64,000 bases of DNA from G963556115 sp963666605 (GCA_965140405.1 OZ223208.1:620001-684000), one strand, 5' to 3'. Shown: positions 10,074 through 19,111, numbered from the stretch's first letter. Notes: a model not told the origin generated them from the sequence alone. Made by a program: numbers and translations.

Positions 10074-11093
10074 CTAATCAAAAGATATAATATTCTTCCC
10101 AAAACCAAGTTTTCCAGCATATTGTTCTTCAATAACCTTGGCAGCATCCTCAAATGAGTACACGCAATTAACAATTCCTTCCGGATACAATTGCTTACTT
10201 GCAAACCAGTCAATAACTTTTGCGAACTGTTTATTACTCAGTCTAGAACCCGCAATCGTCAATTCTTTTCTAGTTATTTCAAACTGATTAATTTCAGACA
10301 TTTCTTTAGAGAAACCCAGAACTCCAATTCTTCCACCAATAGCAGCACACTCAAGAAGAGACATAAACATACTTGGTACGCATGCAGCATCAATAACAAC
10401 AGTAAACCCATCACCACCTGTTATCCTCATGCTCTCTTCATACAAATCTACTTCTTTTGTATTGATTATATTGTCTGCTCCAAGTTCTTTTGCTTTTTCC
10501 AAGTTTTCAGCAGCAATATCAGCAACAGTGACTACTGCTCCCATCATCTTTGCCGTCATCATTACAACAGAACCAATTACACCCGAACCGACAACTAGAA
10601 CTCTGTCGTCTTTTTTAACATCTACCCTACTGGTAACATTCGCACCAATTGTAAATGGCTCGACAAGTATAGCTGTCTCCCAACTCATATCCTGAGGGAC
10701 TTTATACGCCCAAGATTCTTTGGCAACGAATTTTGAGCAGAAGCCACCATCACGGTGTACCCCAAGTACCTCTAGCTTACTACATGTATTGATATGCCCA
10801 CGTTTACATGCATCACACTCTCCACAATTTATCGCTGGATTTAAAACAATGTGGTCTCCAGCTTTAAAATTTGCCACTTTATCACCAACTGCTTCCACAA
10901 TACCAGCTATTTCATGCCCAATTATACGTGGATATATAGCAAATGGGTTATGACCTGAGTAAATATGTATATCAGAACCACAAACGCCTACCCTCTTCAC
11001 GCCGACCAATAACTCATCCTCACCAAAAGTTGTTGGGTCTTCTTTTTCAAGACAATCCATTTTAAATGGCTCTGTTACCTGCAATATCTTCAT
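10074..11093 (-). CDS. Zinc-dependent medium-chain dehydrogenase, RspB/LgoD-like
   Basis: NAD(P)-dependent polyol or aldonate oxidoreductase of 339 residues. The catalytic zinc site is visible (VCGSDIHIYSG with Cys, GHEIAG with His-Glu) and the structural zinc site is complete (NCGECDACKRGHINTC). The Rossmann motif is VVGSGVIGSVV. Its resemblance to RspB and to L-galactonate oxidoreductase (LgoD/YjjN), and its place between gntR and uxuB, suggest that it feeds another sugar acid into the uronate route, for example L-galactonate or L-gulonate. The substrate is inference. A good AAGGAA ribosome site precedes the ATG. Confidence 0.85.
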   Translation of the reverse strand: MKILQVTEPFKMDCLEKEDPTTFGEDELLVGVKRVGVCGSDIHIYSGHNPFAIYPRIIGHEIAGIVEAVGDKVANFKAGDHIVLNPAINCGECDACKRGHINTCSKLEVLGVHRDGGFCSKFVAKESWAYKVPQDMSWETAILVEPFTIGANVTSRVDVKKDDRVLVVGSGVIGSVVMMTAKMMGAVVTVADIAAENLEKAKELGADNIINTKEVDLYEESMRITGGDGFTVVIDAACVPSMFMSLLECAAIGGRIGVLGFSKEMSEINQFEITRKELTIAGSRLSNKQFAKVIDWFASKQLYPEGIVNCVYSFEDAAKVIEEQYAGKLGFGKNIISFD

Positions 11094-11127
11094 TAACTAT
11101 TCCTTCAGTATCTATTTTATTAAATTT

Positions 11128-11829
11128 TTATCTCATGTCGTCCATACTTTTTTCAAGGTGCTCTTTTACCAACGCACCAGTTCTTTTTACATCTCTAGCT
11201 TCAAGAGCGTCAAGAATTGCTTCATGCTCACTGATAGTATCTTGTGAACGCTCCGTACTTATATAAAAGTCAACAGAATCAGTACACACCCAGAAGTCGA
11301 CAAGGCTTCTGGTTATCAATGAAAACATAGAAATCATTGTTTTGTTTTTACTCAACCGCATAAGTTCCATATGAAAGAAGATATCCAGCTCGCCACCTCT
11401 GCCACCATTTTCAATTTCAGCAATAAAATCTTGGTGAATCTTATTCAACTGTTCCAACTCTTTTGGGGTTATCTTCTCAGCTGCCATCTCAGCGCCATGT
11501 GTCTCAAGAATTCTTCTCGCTTCAAAGAGCTCAACAAAGTCAGGCTTTTCAGAAAAATCAAGAATATTTGTAACAAGTCCAATAAGTATTTTACTATATA
11601 TATTGGCAATATAAGTTCCTGATTGTGGTTTAGTCTCAATTACGCCATAAAGCTCAAGGCGTTTAAAAGCACTTTTCAACTGCTGCTTTGTCACGCTGAA
11701 TGCTTTCTGAAGAACATTCTCAGGCGGCAACTGCTCACCTGGCTGCAACTCTCCAGACTTCAACAATTCCAAAATTTGTACCAAGATAAGGTCCGCAGGT
11801 GATGGATTAACAATCGTTTTAAACTTCAT
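11128..11829 (-). CDS. GntR-family regulator, FadR/UxuR-like subfamily
   Basis: Transcription factor of 233 residues. The N-terminal winged helix (about 10-75) carries LKSGELQPGEQLPPENVLQKAFSV in pieces typical of GntR, and the C-terminal all-helical FCD effector domain includes FELFEARRILETHGAE-type sequence (here FVELFEARRILE) and the metal-ligand His region near ISEHEAILDALEARD. It lies inside the uronate operon between uxuA and the Zn dehydrogenase, so it most likely represses the operon and is released by a uronate or aldonate. The palindrome at 13134-13147 upstream of uxuA is a candidate operator. Confidence 0.88.
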   Translation of the reverse strand: MKFKTIVNPSPADLILVQILELLKSGELQPGEQLPPENVLQKAFSVTKQQLKSAFKRLELYGVIETKPQSGTYIANIYSKILIGLVTNILDFSEKPDFVELFEARRILETHGAEMAAEKITPKELEQLNKIHQDFIAEIENGGRGGELDIFFHMELMRLSKNKTMISMFSLITRSLVDFWVCTDSVDFYISTERSQDTISEHEAILDALEARDVKRTGALVKEHLEKSMDDMR

Positions 11830-11871
11830 AATTCATTCTCACTTATACGCTGTAGTCAATTTTCAACCCTA

Positions 11872-13080
11872 CTATTTCTGCCCGAACTCACAGAATAATA
11901 TACCCTTTTCCAACCCTCTAATCTCTGCCAATCCTTTCATTCTACCTAAACATGAGTACCCAGGGTTTTCTACAGGTGGCTTCTCCATATCATCAAGCAT
12001 TAAAACACCATGATCAGGTCTAAAACTAATTTGCCAATCAGCTCTTCCAAGCTCAAGCCTTTTCTTTTCTTCATTTAACAGTGCTTTTACAACCCCGCAC
12101 ATATTAACAGACCCCTCAAGGTGACGAGCCTCGTGGAAGTTACCTTCTTCATCACATTGAGTGCTTCTCAGGTGAACAGCATGAATTCTATCACCGTAGC
12201 GCTCAATAATACCAGTAAGATCATTGTCTAGCCTTGCTGAGTATGATCCTGTACACAGACAGATACCATTCGCAGGAGAATCCACCATCTGCAGAATATC
12301 CTTGATATCCTCTTCACATGACACAATTCTTGAAAGCCCAAGTATCGAGTATGGAGGATCATCAGGGTGAACAGCCAACACCACGCCTGCTTCTTCTGCA
12401 ACAGGGATAACCTCTTCTAAGAACAACTTATAGTTTTCCTTGAGGACCTCACGAGTGATCGAATCATACTTTGCGAGCATCTTACGCATATCTTCAATAC
12501 TCAAACCCAGCTTACATCCAGGGAAGACATCAATGACTCTTTTACAGAAAATCTCTCTCTCTTCTGCATCCATAGATTCATAGAATGCTTTTGCTTTAAC
12601 CTTTATTGATTCTGGGTAATCATCCTCTGCCCCTTGACGCTTTAGGAAGTAAATTTCAAAAGCAGCAAAACGCGCCATGTCAAAACGCAAACACTCTGTA
12701 CCGTCATCAAGCTTATACTTCAAATCAGTACGTACCCAATCAAGTACAGGCATAAAGTTATAAATAACGACCCTCAAACCTTCTTTTCCAAGATTCCTAA
12801 GGCTGACTTTATAATTTTCTAAATGCTGCTTATAATCCCCGCTACGAGTCTTAATCTCTTCTGAAACTGGTAGACTTTCGATAGCATCCCAAGAAAGACC
12901 AAACTCAGTAAGCATCTCTTTTCTCTTAGCAATTTCTTCACATGACCAGATATCACCATACGGGATATGGTGCAAGGACGTAAACACACCTGTAGCACCA
13001 ACCTGCACTATATCTCTCAAAGTTACGGTATCATTTGGTCCAAACCAACGAAACCCTTCTTTCAGTTTCAGATTATTCAT
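11872..13080 (-). CDS. uxuA: Mannonate dehydratase
   Basis: Dehydrates D-mannonate to 2-keto-3-deoxy-D-gluconate in the cytoplasm. The 402 residues are the usual UxuA length (about 390-400). Family sequence is seen throughout: FRWFGPNDTVTLRDIVQVGA at the start, TSLHHIPYGDIWS, VVIYNFMPVLDWVRTDL, AVHPDDPPYSILGLSRIV (metal-binding His), GICLCTGSYSAR, HAVHLRS and FRPDHGVLMLDD. It is the first gene of the operon uxuA-gntR-adh-uxuB-dctPQM. Uronate isomerase and KDG kinase/aldolase genes are not in this window and must lie elsewhere. Confidence 0.95.
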   Translation of the reverse strand: MNNLKLKEGFRWFGPNDTVTLRDIVQVGATGVFTSLHHIPYGDIWSCEEIAKRKEMLTEFGLSWDAIESLPVSEEIKTRSGDYKQHLENYKVSLRNLGKEGLRVVIYNFMPVLDWVRTDLKYKLDDGTECLRFDMARFAAFEIYFLKRQGAEDDYPESIKVKAKAFYESMDAEEREIFCKRVIDVFPGCKLGLSIEDMRKMLAKYDSITREVLKENYKLFLEEVIPVAEEAGVVLAVHPDDPPYSILGLSRIVSCEEDIKDILQMVDSPANGICLCTGSYSARLDNDLTGIIERYGDRIHAVHLRSTQCDEEGNFHEARHLEGSVNMCGVVKALLNEEKKRLELGRADWQISFRPDHGVLMLDDMEKPPVENPGYSCLGRMKGLAEIRGLEKGILFCEFGQK

Positions 13081-13642
13081 TTCAATTTCTTCCTATTAAC
13101 GCAATCAATATATTCACATATGCCAACTAATACACTAGTGCACTAGTAACTTAGATACACAGTTACCTTAAATATATCCCAATATACTTCTTATGCAACT
13201 TTTAGTTTAAAAAAAAATAAAAAAAACATAATTCTGTATATCACCTAATATTTAACACGTATAATTACATATAAATAAACAATAACTTTGTTTAAATACC
13301 CTACATATATAATAAAGCACTCTACACTTACAATTATTTTAGCCATTCATACTACTTATGATATATAATGTAGTCACTATATCTTACTACCAATTATCAA
13401 TTATAACCCAATAGACTATAAACGATACAAACTTGGGCTCCACATTCTTATTAATGATTTTACTTATTTCTTTTAATGTTATAGAAATGCTCCACTTCTT
13501 GACACTTTGTTGAAATATATTGTCGAGCAAGTAGATTTATATAAATACCTAAAAATTAATAACTTGCCTAATAAAGACATAATTTCAATCTTTCACAAGC
13601 ATAATGACAGATAAAATAATTCAACAATTATGAAAATAGATA
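13081..13642. other. Divergent intergenic region uxuA / rrf2
   Basis: About 560 bases of very AT-rich DNA between the divergent uxuA and Rrf2/CODH operons. It holds the perfect palindrome at 13134-13147 on the uxuA side and the Rrf2 promoter at its far end. No open frame, tRNA or structured RNA was recognised in it. Confidence 0.6.
13134..13147. promoter_or_regulatory. Candidate operator palindrome upstream of uxuA
   Basis: ACTAGTGCACTAGT is a perfect 14-bp palindrome 54 bases upstream of the uxuA start, in otherwise AT-rich DNA. Its GT-GC-AC core resembles GntR-type half sites, although the spacing is one base shorter than the FadR consensus. Assignment to the operon's GntR regulator is inference. 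Confidence 0.5.
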
Positions 13643-13671
13643 TTGACATTTCTTTTACCAAATAACATAAT
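13643..13671 (+). promoter_or_regulatory. Sigma-70-type promoter of the Rrf2/CODH operon
   Basis: TTGACA (13643-13648), 17-bp spacer, CATAAT (13666-13671), about 32 bases upstream of the Rrf2 start. The -35 is a perfect consensus and the -10 matches five of six. Rrf2-type autorepressors usually bind over such elements. Confidence 0.7.
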
Positions 13672-13703
13672 AATTATATCATTTAAACAAAACAGGAGAT
13701 GTG

Positions 13704-14108
13704 ATGATTACTAAAGAAGTCGATTACGCAATACGCGCTCTACTTTATCTAGCTCAAAACAATGGAGAATCTTCACGTCTATCAGCAGCTATAGTAGCCG
13801 AAAAAATGCATATCCCATACCGCTTCCTACGAAATATCATTAGAGTGCTGGCTGACGAAGGTTTTGTTGAAAGCAAACGAGGAAATGGTGGTGGGCTTAG
13901 CCTGGCAAAATCACCCGAGGAGTTCTCACTTTATGACGTTGTCAAAGCAATGAACCCACGTAGCTGCACACTCAACTCGTGTTTAATTGCTAAGGGTGAG
14001 TGCCTCCGTGACAATATCTGCCCTGTTCACCAGAAGCTTACTGAAGTACAACAACTAATTGATAACAACCTTAAAGATATTAAATTTAATACACTAATAC
14101 AAACTTAA
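13704..14108 (+). CDS. Rrf2-family transcriptional regulator with cysteine cluster
   Basis: Small winged-helix regulator, 134 residues. The start is typical (MITKEVDYAIRALLYLA), followed by a recognition helix (IPYRFLRNIIRVLADEGFVESKRG) and the wing GNGGGLSLAKSPEEFSLYDVV. Four cysteines, C88, C93, C100 and C106, lie where IscR/NsrR hold an Fe-S cluster, so redox, NO, O2 or metal sensing is likely. A GTG at 13701 is also possible, but AGGAG is spaced five bases from the ATG at 13704. It is the first gene of the CODH operon (73 bases before cooS), which makes it the likely regulator of CO oxidation here. Confidence 0.9.
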   Translation: MITKEVDYAIRALLYLAQNNGESSRLSAAIVAEKMHIPYRFLRNIIRVLADEGFVESKRGNGGGLSLAKSPEEFSLYDVVKAMNPRSCTLNSCLIAKGECLRDNICPVHQKLTEVQQLIDNNLKDIKFNTLIQT

Positions 14109-14181
14109 AAAGACGTATATTTTTTACCCCTAAATGACACTATTTTAATAGCATTAGACATTTTGTAAAGGAGAAACAAAC

Positions 14182-16086
14182 ATGGTTCAGTGCAACTCTG
14201 CAGACAAGTGCTTTCAAAACTTTTTAGAGTCAAAGAGCGAGTACAATACAGCTTTTGACAGGTTCAAGGATCAAGAGGTAAAATGTGGATACGGCGAATT
14301 AGGCGTGTGTTGCCGTCTCTGCTCAAATGGCCCGTGTCGTATCACTCCAGATTCACCAAAGGGTGTATGTGGTGCTACTGCAGACAGCATTGTTGCGCGT
14401 AACTTTCTAAGATCAGTTGCAGCAGGATCTGCATGTTATCTCCATGTAATCGAAGCTACTGCTCACAGACTAAAATCAATATCAACTGGAAAATCCCCTC
14501 TAAAGCTTCGCTCAGAAAAATCTCTAAAAGAGCTTGCAACAGTATTTGGCATTGAAGAGAGCGACACGATGGCTGCTGCTGGAGCGGTTGCAGACCGTAT
14601 CTTGAGAGACCTTTACAATCCTCGTTTTGAACCAATGGAACTTGTCAAGAAATTGGCACACGACAAACGCATTGAAAACTGGGAAAAACTAGGCATCATG
14701 CCAGGTGGAGCAAAGTCAGAAGTATTTGATGCTCTGGTTAAGACTAGTACCAATTTAAATACTGACCCAGTTGACCAACTACTACACTGCCTCAAGCTAG
14801 GCATATGCACAGGACTATATGGACTTACACTTACAAACAAACTAAATGACATCATAATGGGCGACCCTGAGATTCGCATTGCTAGCACTGGCTTCTCAAT
14901 AGTAGATCCTGAGTACGTAAATATCGGAGTAACTGGGCATAGCCACTCTGTATTTGCTGGTATAATACAACTATTAGAATCTGATGAAGGGCAACAGATA
15001 GGTATCAAAGCAGGTGCCAAAGGTATCCGCCTAGTAGGGTTGACTTGCGTTGGGCAGGATATGCAGTCTCGTGCTGCTGCTGCAGGAGCTGAGAGTGTTT
15101 TTGTAGGCCAAGCTGGTAATAACTTTACTCAAGAAGGTCTTCTCGCTACCGGTGCAATCGATCTTGTAGCAAGTGAATTCAACTGCACCTTCTCAGGCAT
15201 TGAACCAATTGCAGAAAAACTCAATATCAAACTAATCTGCCTTGATGATGTCTGCAAACAAAGCACAGCAGAGTTACTTAGCGATGAATTCGGAAAAGAG
15301 AAAGAACTAGCACTACAGGTTGCGAATATGGCCGCAGATCAATATGCCAGCAGACGAGCAACAGCGAAGATTGACATTCCTGTACACGGTTACGATGATG
15401 TCGTTACTGGTATCAGTGAAACCAATCTTATCGATGTACTTGGAGGCTCACTTGAACCTCTTATCGATTTGATCAAAGATGGCACGATCAAGGGTGTAGC
15501 AGGTATACTAGGCTGCTCAAACCTTGCAGCAGGTGGTCACGATATGACAACAGTAGCTCTTACAGAAGAATTAATCAAGCGCGATATCCTTGTCCTTTCA
15601 GCAGGCTGTACTACTGGTGGACTCTGTAACAATGGTTTCTGTTCTTGTTCAGCAAGCGAAAAAGCAGGACCTGGTCTAAAAGCTGTCTGCGAAAAACTCA
15701 ATATTCCACCAGTACTCAACTTTGGACCTTGCCTTGCTATTGGTAGAATTGAAGTCGTTGTAAATGCTCTTGCAGAAGCTATGGGGGTAGATATTCCTCA
15801 ACTCCCTGTAGTAATCTCAGCACCACAATGGCTTGAAGAACAAGCACTAGCCGACGGCTGTTTTGGTCTAGCTCTTGGTCTGACCCTACACTTGGCACAA
15901 TGCCCACCAATTCTTGGATCTTCAATTGTCACCAAAGTGCTGACAGAAGATCTTGTACAACTTACAGGCGGTCGAGTCGTAGTAGAACCAGATGCAGTTA
16001 AAGCAGCAGATATCATGGAGCAAGTTATTGCTGACAAGCTCCTCGAACTAGGCGTATCGCCTGCGGCAAATACTGTGGAGGTATAA
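14182..16086 (+). CDS. cooS: Anaerobic carbon monoxide dehydrogenase catalytic subunit
   Basis: Ni-Fe CO dehydrogenase (CO + H2O to CO2 + 2 e- + 2 H+), 634 residues, the normal CooS length. D-cluster cysteines are C35 and C43; B-cluster cysteines are C44, C47, C52 and C63 (CCRLCSNGPCR). C-cluster ligands inferred by alignment from memory are H253 (TGHSH), C289 (TCVGQ), C335 (FNCTF), C445 (LGCSN), C476 (AGCTT) and C517 (GPCLA), so the active site looks complete. Odd feature: just after C476 there are three more cysteines, C482, C487 and C489 (GLCNNGFCSCS). The AAAGGAG site is ideal. It is followed by cooF and FNOR, with no acetyl-CoA synthase or Ech-type hydrogenase beside it. Confidence 0.95.
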   Translation: MVQCNSADKCFQNFLESKSEYNTAFDRFKDQEVKCGYGELGVCCRLCSNGPCRITPDSPKGVCGATADSIVARNFLRSVAAGSACYLHVIEATAHRLKSISTGKSPLKLRSEKSLKELATVFGIEESDTMAAAGAVADRILRDLYNPRFEPMELVKKLAHDKRIENWEKLGIMPGGAKSEVFDALVKTSTNLNTDPVDQLLHCLKLGICTGLYGLTLTNKLNDIIMGDPEIRIASTGFSIVDPEYVNIGVTGHSHSVFAGIIQLLESDEGQQIGIKAGAKGIRLVGLTCVGQDMQSRAAAAGAESVFVGQAGNNFTQEGLLATGAIDLVASEFNCTFSGIEPIAEKLNIKLICLDDVCKQSTAELLSDEFGKEKELALQVANMAADQYASRRATAKIDIPVHGYDDVVTGISETNLIDVLGGSLEPLIDLIKDGTIKGVAGILGCSNLAAGGHDMTTVALTEELIKRDILVLSAGCTTGGLCNNGFCSCSASEKAGPGLKAVCEKLNIPPVLNFGPCLAIGRIEVVVNALAEAMGVDIPQLPVVISAPQWLEEQALADGCFGLALGLTLHLAQCPPILGSSIVTKVLTEDLVQLTGGRVVVEPDAVKAADIMEQVIADKLLELGVSPAANTVEV

Positions 16087-16088
16087 TA

Positions 16089-16574
16089 ATGAAGAAAAAA
16101 ATTATAGACCGAAGTAAGTGCATAGGATGTAAGAATTGTGAGTTAGCATGCATTGAAGCACATACAGAAGGAGGTAAAGCTGGTGCATACCTTCCAGGGA
16201 TCCAGAAGAGTGTACGCTCTCGCAACAAAATTGAACTCGATAACACTGGGCAACGTTTCCCACAGTTATGCCGTCACTGTGATGACCCTGCCTGCGTTGA
16301 AGCTTGCATGAGCGGCGCACTACAGAAACAAGCTGATGGACTGGTTATTTGCGACACAGAAAAGTGCGTCGGTTGCTATATGTGTGTTATGAGCTGTGCT
16401 TATGGTAACGCCCGCCCAAGTATGGGCGAGGAACGTATTATGATAAAGTGTGATGGCTGTACAGATAAAGAATGCATGGCCTGCGCAGAGGTCTGCCCGA
16501 CTGGTTGTATCACGGTAGTGGACGGTGATGAAGCTATCGAATATATTGAGGAGGATAAATCATGCACTATGTGA
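16089..16574 (+). CDS. cooF: CooF-like four-cluster ferredoxin, electron partner of CODH
   Basis: Iron-sulfur electron carrier, 161 residues, of the DMSO-reductase subunit B/CooF type. Four [4Fe-4S] cysteine groups can be read: CIGCKNCELAC near residue 9, CRHCDDPACVEAC near 60, CVGCYMCVMSC near 92, and CDGCTDKECMACAEVC near 122, where the last two groups share ligands with CPTGC. It takes electrons from the D/B clusters of CooS. The gene starts two bases after cooS and overlaps the next gene by 13 bases, so the three are surely co-transcribed. Confidence 0.93.
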   Translation: MKKKIIDRSKCIGCKNCELACIEAHTEGGKAGAYLPGIQKSVRSRNKIELDNTGQRFPQLCRHCDDPACVEACMSGALQKQADGLVICDTEKCVGCYMCVMSCAYGNARPSMGEERIMIKCDGCTDKECMACAEVCPTGCITVVDGDEAIEYIEEDKSCTM

Positions 16575-17815
16575 TAGTTGGAAGTAGCGCAGCTGGCACC
16601 GCGGCAGCTAGGTCAATTAGAAAATCTGATAGCAGCGGCAAAATAACCATACTTACAGAAGATGATGCCTTCTTCTCCCGTTGCCAACTCCACCTACTGG
16701 CCTCAGGAAGACGTTCACACCAACAGGCAAATTTCTTGCCAGATGAATGGGCTACGAAAGAGTCTATAGACATCCAGTGGAATAAGAAGGTCGCATCAGT
16801 AAATCCAGATACTCATACAGTTTCCACAGCAGATGGTGATAGTATTTCTTATGATCGCCTTCTAATCGCAACAGGTTCACGTAGCTGGACTCCACCTATT
16901 GATGGTATAGATGGAGAGCTTTCTTTCAGCCTTAGAACTTTGGATGATGCAGATAGAATTCTTGCTGTTTTACCATTTGTTAAGAGTATCAGCATAATTG
17001 GGGCAGGTTTAGTTGGTACAGAATTGGCTGCAGAGCTCGCTAAGGCAGGTAAGGTGGTAAATATTATTGAGTTTGCGGATCATCCCCTACCGATGCAACT
17101 CGAAGAATCCACAGGTGCACGCTGCGCATTTCTAATGCAAGAAGCAGGCATAAACCTTTTTTGTGGTAGAAAGGTTGTGAGTGTTAGGAGAAAAGAGAAT
17201 GACTCACCAGAAGCGGTGGTACTTGATGATGGTCAAAGCATTGAATGTGATATGATTGTATCAGCTGCCGGCGTACGTCCAAACATCGAATGGCTTGCTG
17301 ACTCAGGCATAGCAACAGAGCCTAAAGGCATCTTAATTAATGAATTTGGGCAGACCAATATTAATGATATTTTTGCTGCAGGTGATGTAACGATTATGGA
17401 AGACGTTCTGCTACGCTCTGTTATGCCAAGCCCAATCTGGCCAACAGCAATACACCAAGGTCGAATTGCAGGTAAAAACATGGCAGGTGGTAATGAATCA
17501 CTTACTCACAATACAGGATTCCGCTCTTCAGTACGCTTGCTCGACACCAACATTGTATCTATCGGTCCTGTCAATAACCCCGATCCTTCTTGGGAAAAGC
17601 AGGAGGTTCTATATACCAATAGCCGTGGCGAATCATGTCTAAAATTACTATATCTTGATGATAACAAGTTACGTGCAGTAATACTCTGGGGAGAGATTAC
17701 CGATGCTGGCGTTTATGCAGATGCAATAATAAACAACCGAACACTCCCTGAACTTGATTTTGTTGGTAGTCTCGACGGCGCAAAGTTTGGACAAGAAGAA
17801 CGTAACATCATGTAA
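16562..17815 (+). CDS. FAD/NAD(P)-dependent oxidoreductase (CODH-linked FNOR)
   Basis: Pyridine-nucleotide-disulfide-type flavoprotein, 417 residues. The N-terminal FAD motif is VGSSAAGTAAARSIR, the mid-protein NAD(P) motif is IIGAGLVGTELAAELAKAG (about 140-160), and the second FAD motif is NDIFAAGDV (about 270). There is no redox-active CxxxxC. Homologues follow cooS and cooF in several bacteria and are thought to pass electrons from CooF to NAD(P)+. Thus CO oxidation here probably makes NAD(P)H rather than driving an adjacent hydrogenase. It is the last gene of the operon, followed by a strong terminator. Confidence 0.88.
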   Translation: MHYVIVGSSAAGTAAARSIRKSDSSGKITILTEDDAFFSRCQLHLLASGRRSHQQANFLPDEWATKESIDIQWNKKVASVNPDTHTVSTADGDSISYDRLLIATGSRSWTPPIDGIDGELSFSLRTLDDADRILAVLPFVKSISIIGAGLVGTELAAELAKAGKVVNIIEFADHPLPMQLEESTGARCAFLMQEAGINLFCGRKVVSVRRKENDSPEAVVLDDGQSIECDMIVSAAGVRPNIEWLADSGIATEPKGILINEFGQTNINDIFAAGDVTIMEDVLLRSVMPSPIWPTAIHQGRIAGKNMAGGNESLTHNTGFRSSVRLLDTNIVSIGPVNNPDPSWEKQEVLYTNSRGESCLKLLYLDDNKLRAVILWGEITDAGVYADAIINNRTLPELDFVGSLDGAKFGQEERNIM

Positions 17816-17857
17816 TTATCAACAATTCACGCAAGAAGAATATCTGCCTTAACAGAA

Positions 17858-17894
17858 AGAGAGCTCAGTTATTATTGTAATAACTGAGCTCTCT
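17858..17894 (+). terminator. Intrinsic terminator of the CODH operon
   Basis: Perfect 17-bp inverted repeat (17858-17874 / 17878-17894) with a 3-nt loop, followed by GTTTTG. It lies 43 bases after the oxidoreductase stop and faces the convergent LacI gene. Confidence 0.85.
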
Positions 17895-18003
17895 GTTTTG
17901 CTGTAATAAATTAAAATGTCGTAAAAATCTGCTAAAGCGACACATAATAATGAATAAATTAATTAAGTCACAACACTACTACATCTAAAGTCTCTATTTA
18001 TTT

Positions 18004-19026
18004 TTACTTAGGTCCTAACACTTTTGCAAATCGATCAGTAATAGCATGATCAAGGATTATTTTTTGCCTAACCCCAAGATTGGTCCTATTATTAGTAACC
18101 TTATTAATAAGTAGCTCAGTTGCAAGAACCGCAATATCTCCTGTAGGCTGTTTTATTGCTGATACTGGTGCCTGAAGAAAGTCGAACCACTTATTGTCAT
18201 CGTAGGCAATTATTAGGAGGTCATCTGGAATATTTATCCCCATCTCCTCAGCTTGAGAAAGGAGCTCAAAGCAAATATTACTTGATGCACAGAGTATACC
18301 GTCCTTTTTGGGTGATCTGAGTAAAAACTCTTTATATAGGTCATCATTACTATCGGTGAGTGATTTATACTCTCTTGTTAGGCAACAATGCTCATGATAA
18401 ATTCCCGCTTCATGGAGTGCTGCTTCAAAACCTTTTTGACGCTCTCTTGTTGTGTAATTGGTGTCATTAAAACCAATATAACCAAGATTTTTAGCTCCGT
18501 AAGTTATCAGAAGTTTTGTTGCTTCATAAGCACTTTTAAAATTATCTATACCTACAAAATCAAAGTTACCAATATCCAAGTCACGATCTATAAGCACTAG
18601 AGGGATGTTACTATCATCCCAAAACGAGAGCGTTGCTTGACAGTTCGTTGGGGCAATAATTGCCCCATCAATATTTTTTTGCAAAAACATTTCCAAGCAT
18701 TGGCGTTCTTTTTTCTCATCTTCAGATGATTCTGAGAAGAGTAAATTATAACCATTTTCTAAAGCTATATCAGTAACATCTCTAACAACCTCATTAAAAA
18801 AATCAACACGTATATCAGAGATTATAAACCCTATGGTTTTTTCACTAGGTTTTTTCTGAGTATTTTCAGATGCAGCATAACCAAGCTCCTTAATGGTATC
18901 CTTTACTATTCGTCTAGTATTTTCGTCCACATGTCGTGTTTTATTAATTACGTGTGAGACAGTAGTAATAGAAAATCCGGATTTCTGGGCTATATCCTGT
19001 AGAGTAACCTTCTTTTTTTGAGCCAT
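18004..19026 (-). CDS. LacI-family transcriptional regulator of the polyol operon
   Basis: Repressor-like protein of 340 residues. The N-terminal helix-turn-helix is typical (VTLQDIAQKSGFSITTVSHVIN) with hinge helix DENTRRIVKDTIKELGY, then a ribose-binding-protein-like effector domain (TIGFIISDIRVDFFNEVV, IDGAIIAPT, LVLIDRDL, NLGYIGFN). It is divergent from the adjacent ABC/dehydrogenase operon. TTTGCGCAAA palindromes, with the CG centre usual for LacI-family operators, lie both near its own start and at the operon promoter, which suggests autoregulation and control of that operon. The effector is probably the transported polyol or sugar. Confidence 0.9.
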   Translation of the reverse strand: MAQKKKVTLQDIAQKSGFSITTVSHVINKTRHVDENTRRIVKDTIKELGYAASENTQKKPSEKTIGFIISDIRVDFFNEVVRDVTDIALENGYNLLFSESSEDEKKERQCLEMFLQKNIDGAIIAPTNCQATLSFWDDSNIPLVLIDRDLDIGNFDFVGIDNFKSAYEATKLLITYGAKNLGYIGFNDTNYTTRERQKGFEAALHEAGIYHEHCCLTREYKSLTDSNDDLYKEFLLRSPKKDGILCASSNICFELLSQAEEMGINIPDDLLIIAYDDNKWFDFLQAPVSAIKQPTGDIAVLATELLINKVTNNRTNLGVRQKIILDHAITDRFAKVLGPK

Positions 19027-19101
19027 TTAATGTCTTCCTATGGGATAGACTACTATTATTATGGAAACCATACATATTAAGAGCAGAAATCCCAATAAAA
19101 A

Positions 19102-19111
19102 TTTGCGCAAA
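19102..19111. promoter_or_regulatory. Candidate LacI-type operator O1
   Basis: Perfect palindrome TTTGCGCAAA 76 bases upstream of the LacI start. The same 10-mer recurs at 19407 next to the operon promoter. Confidence 0.6.
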
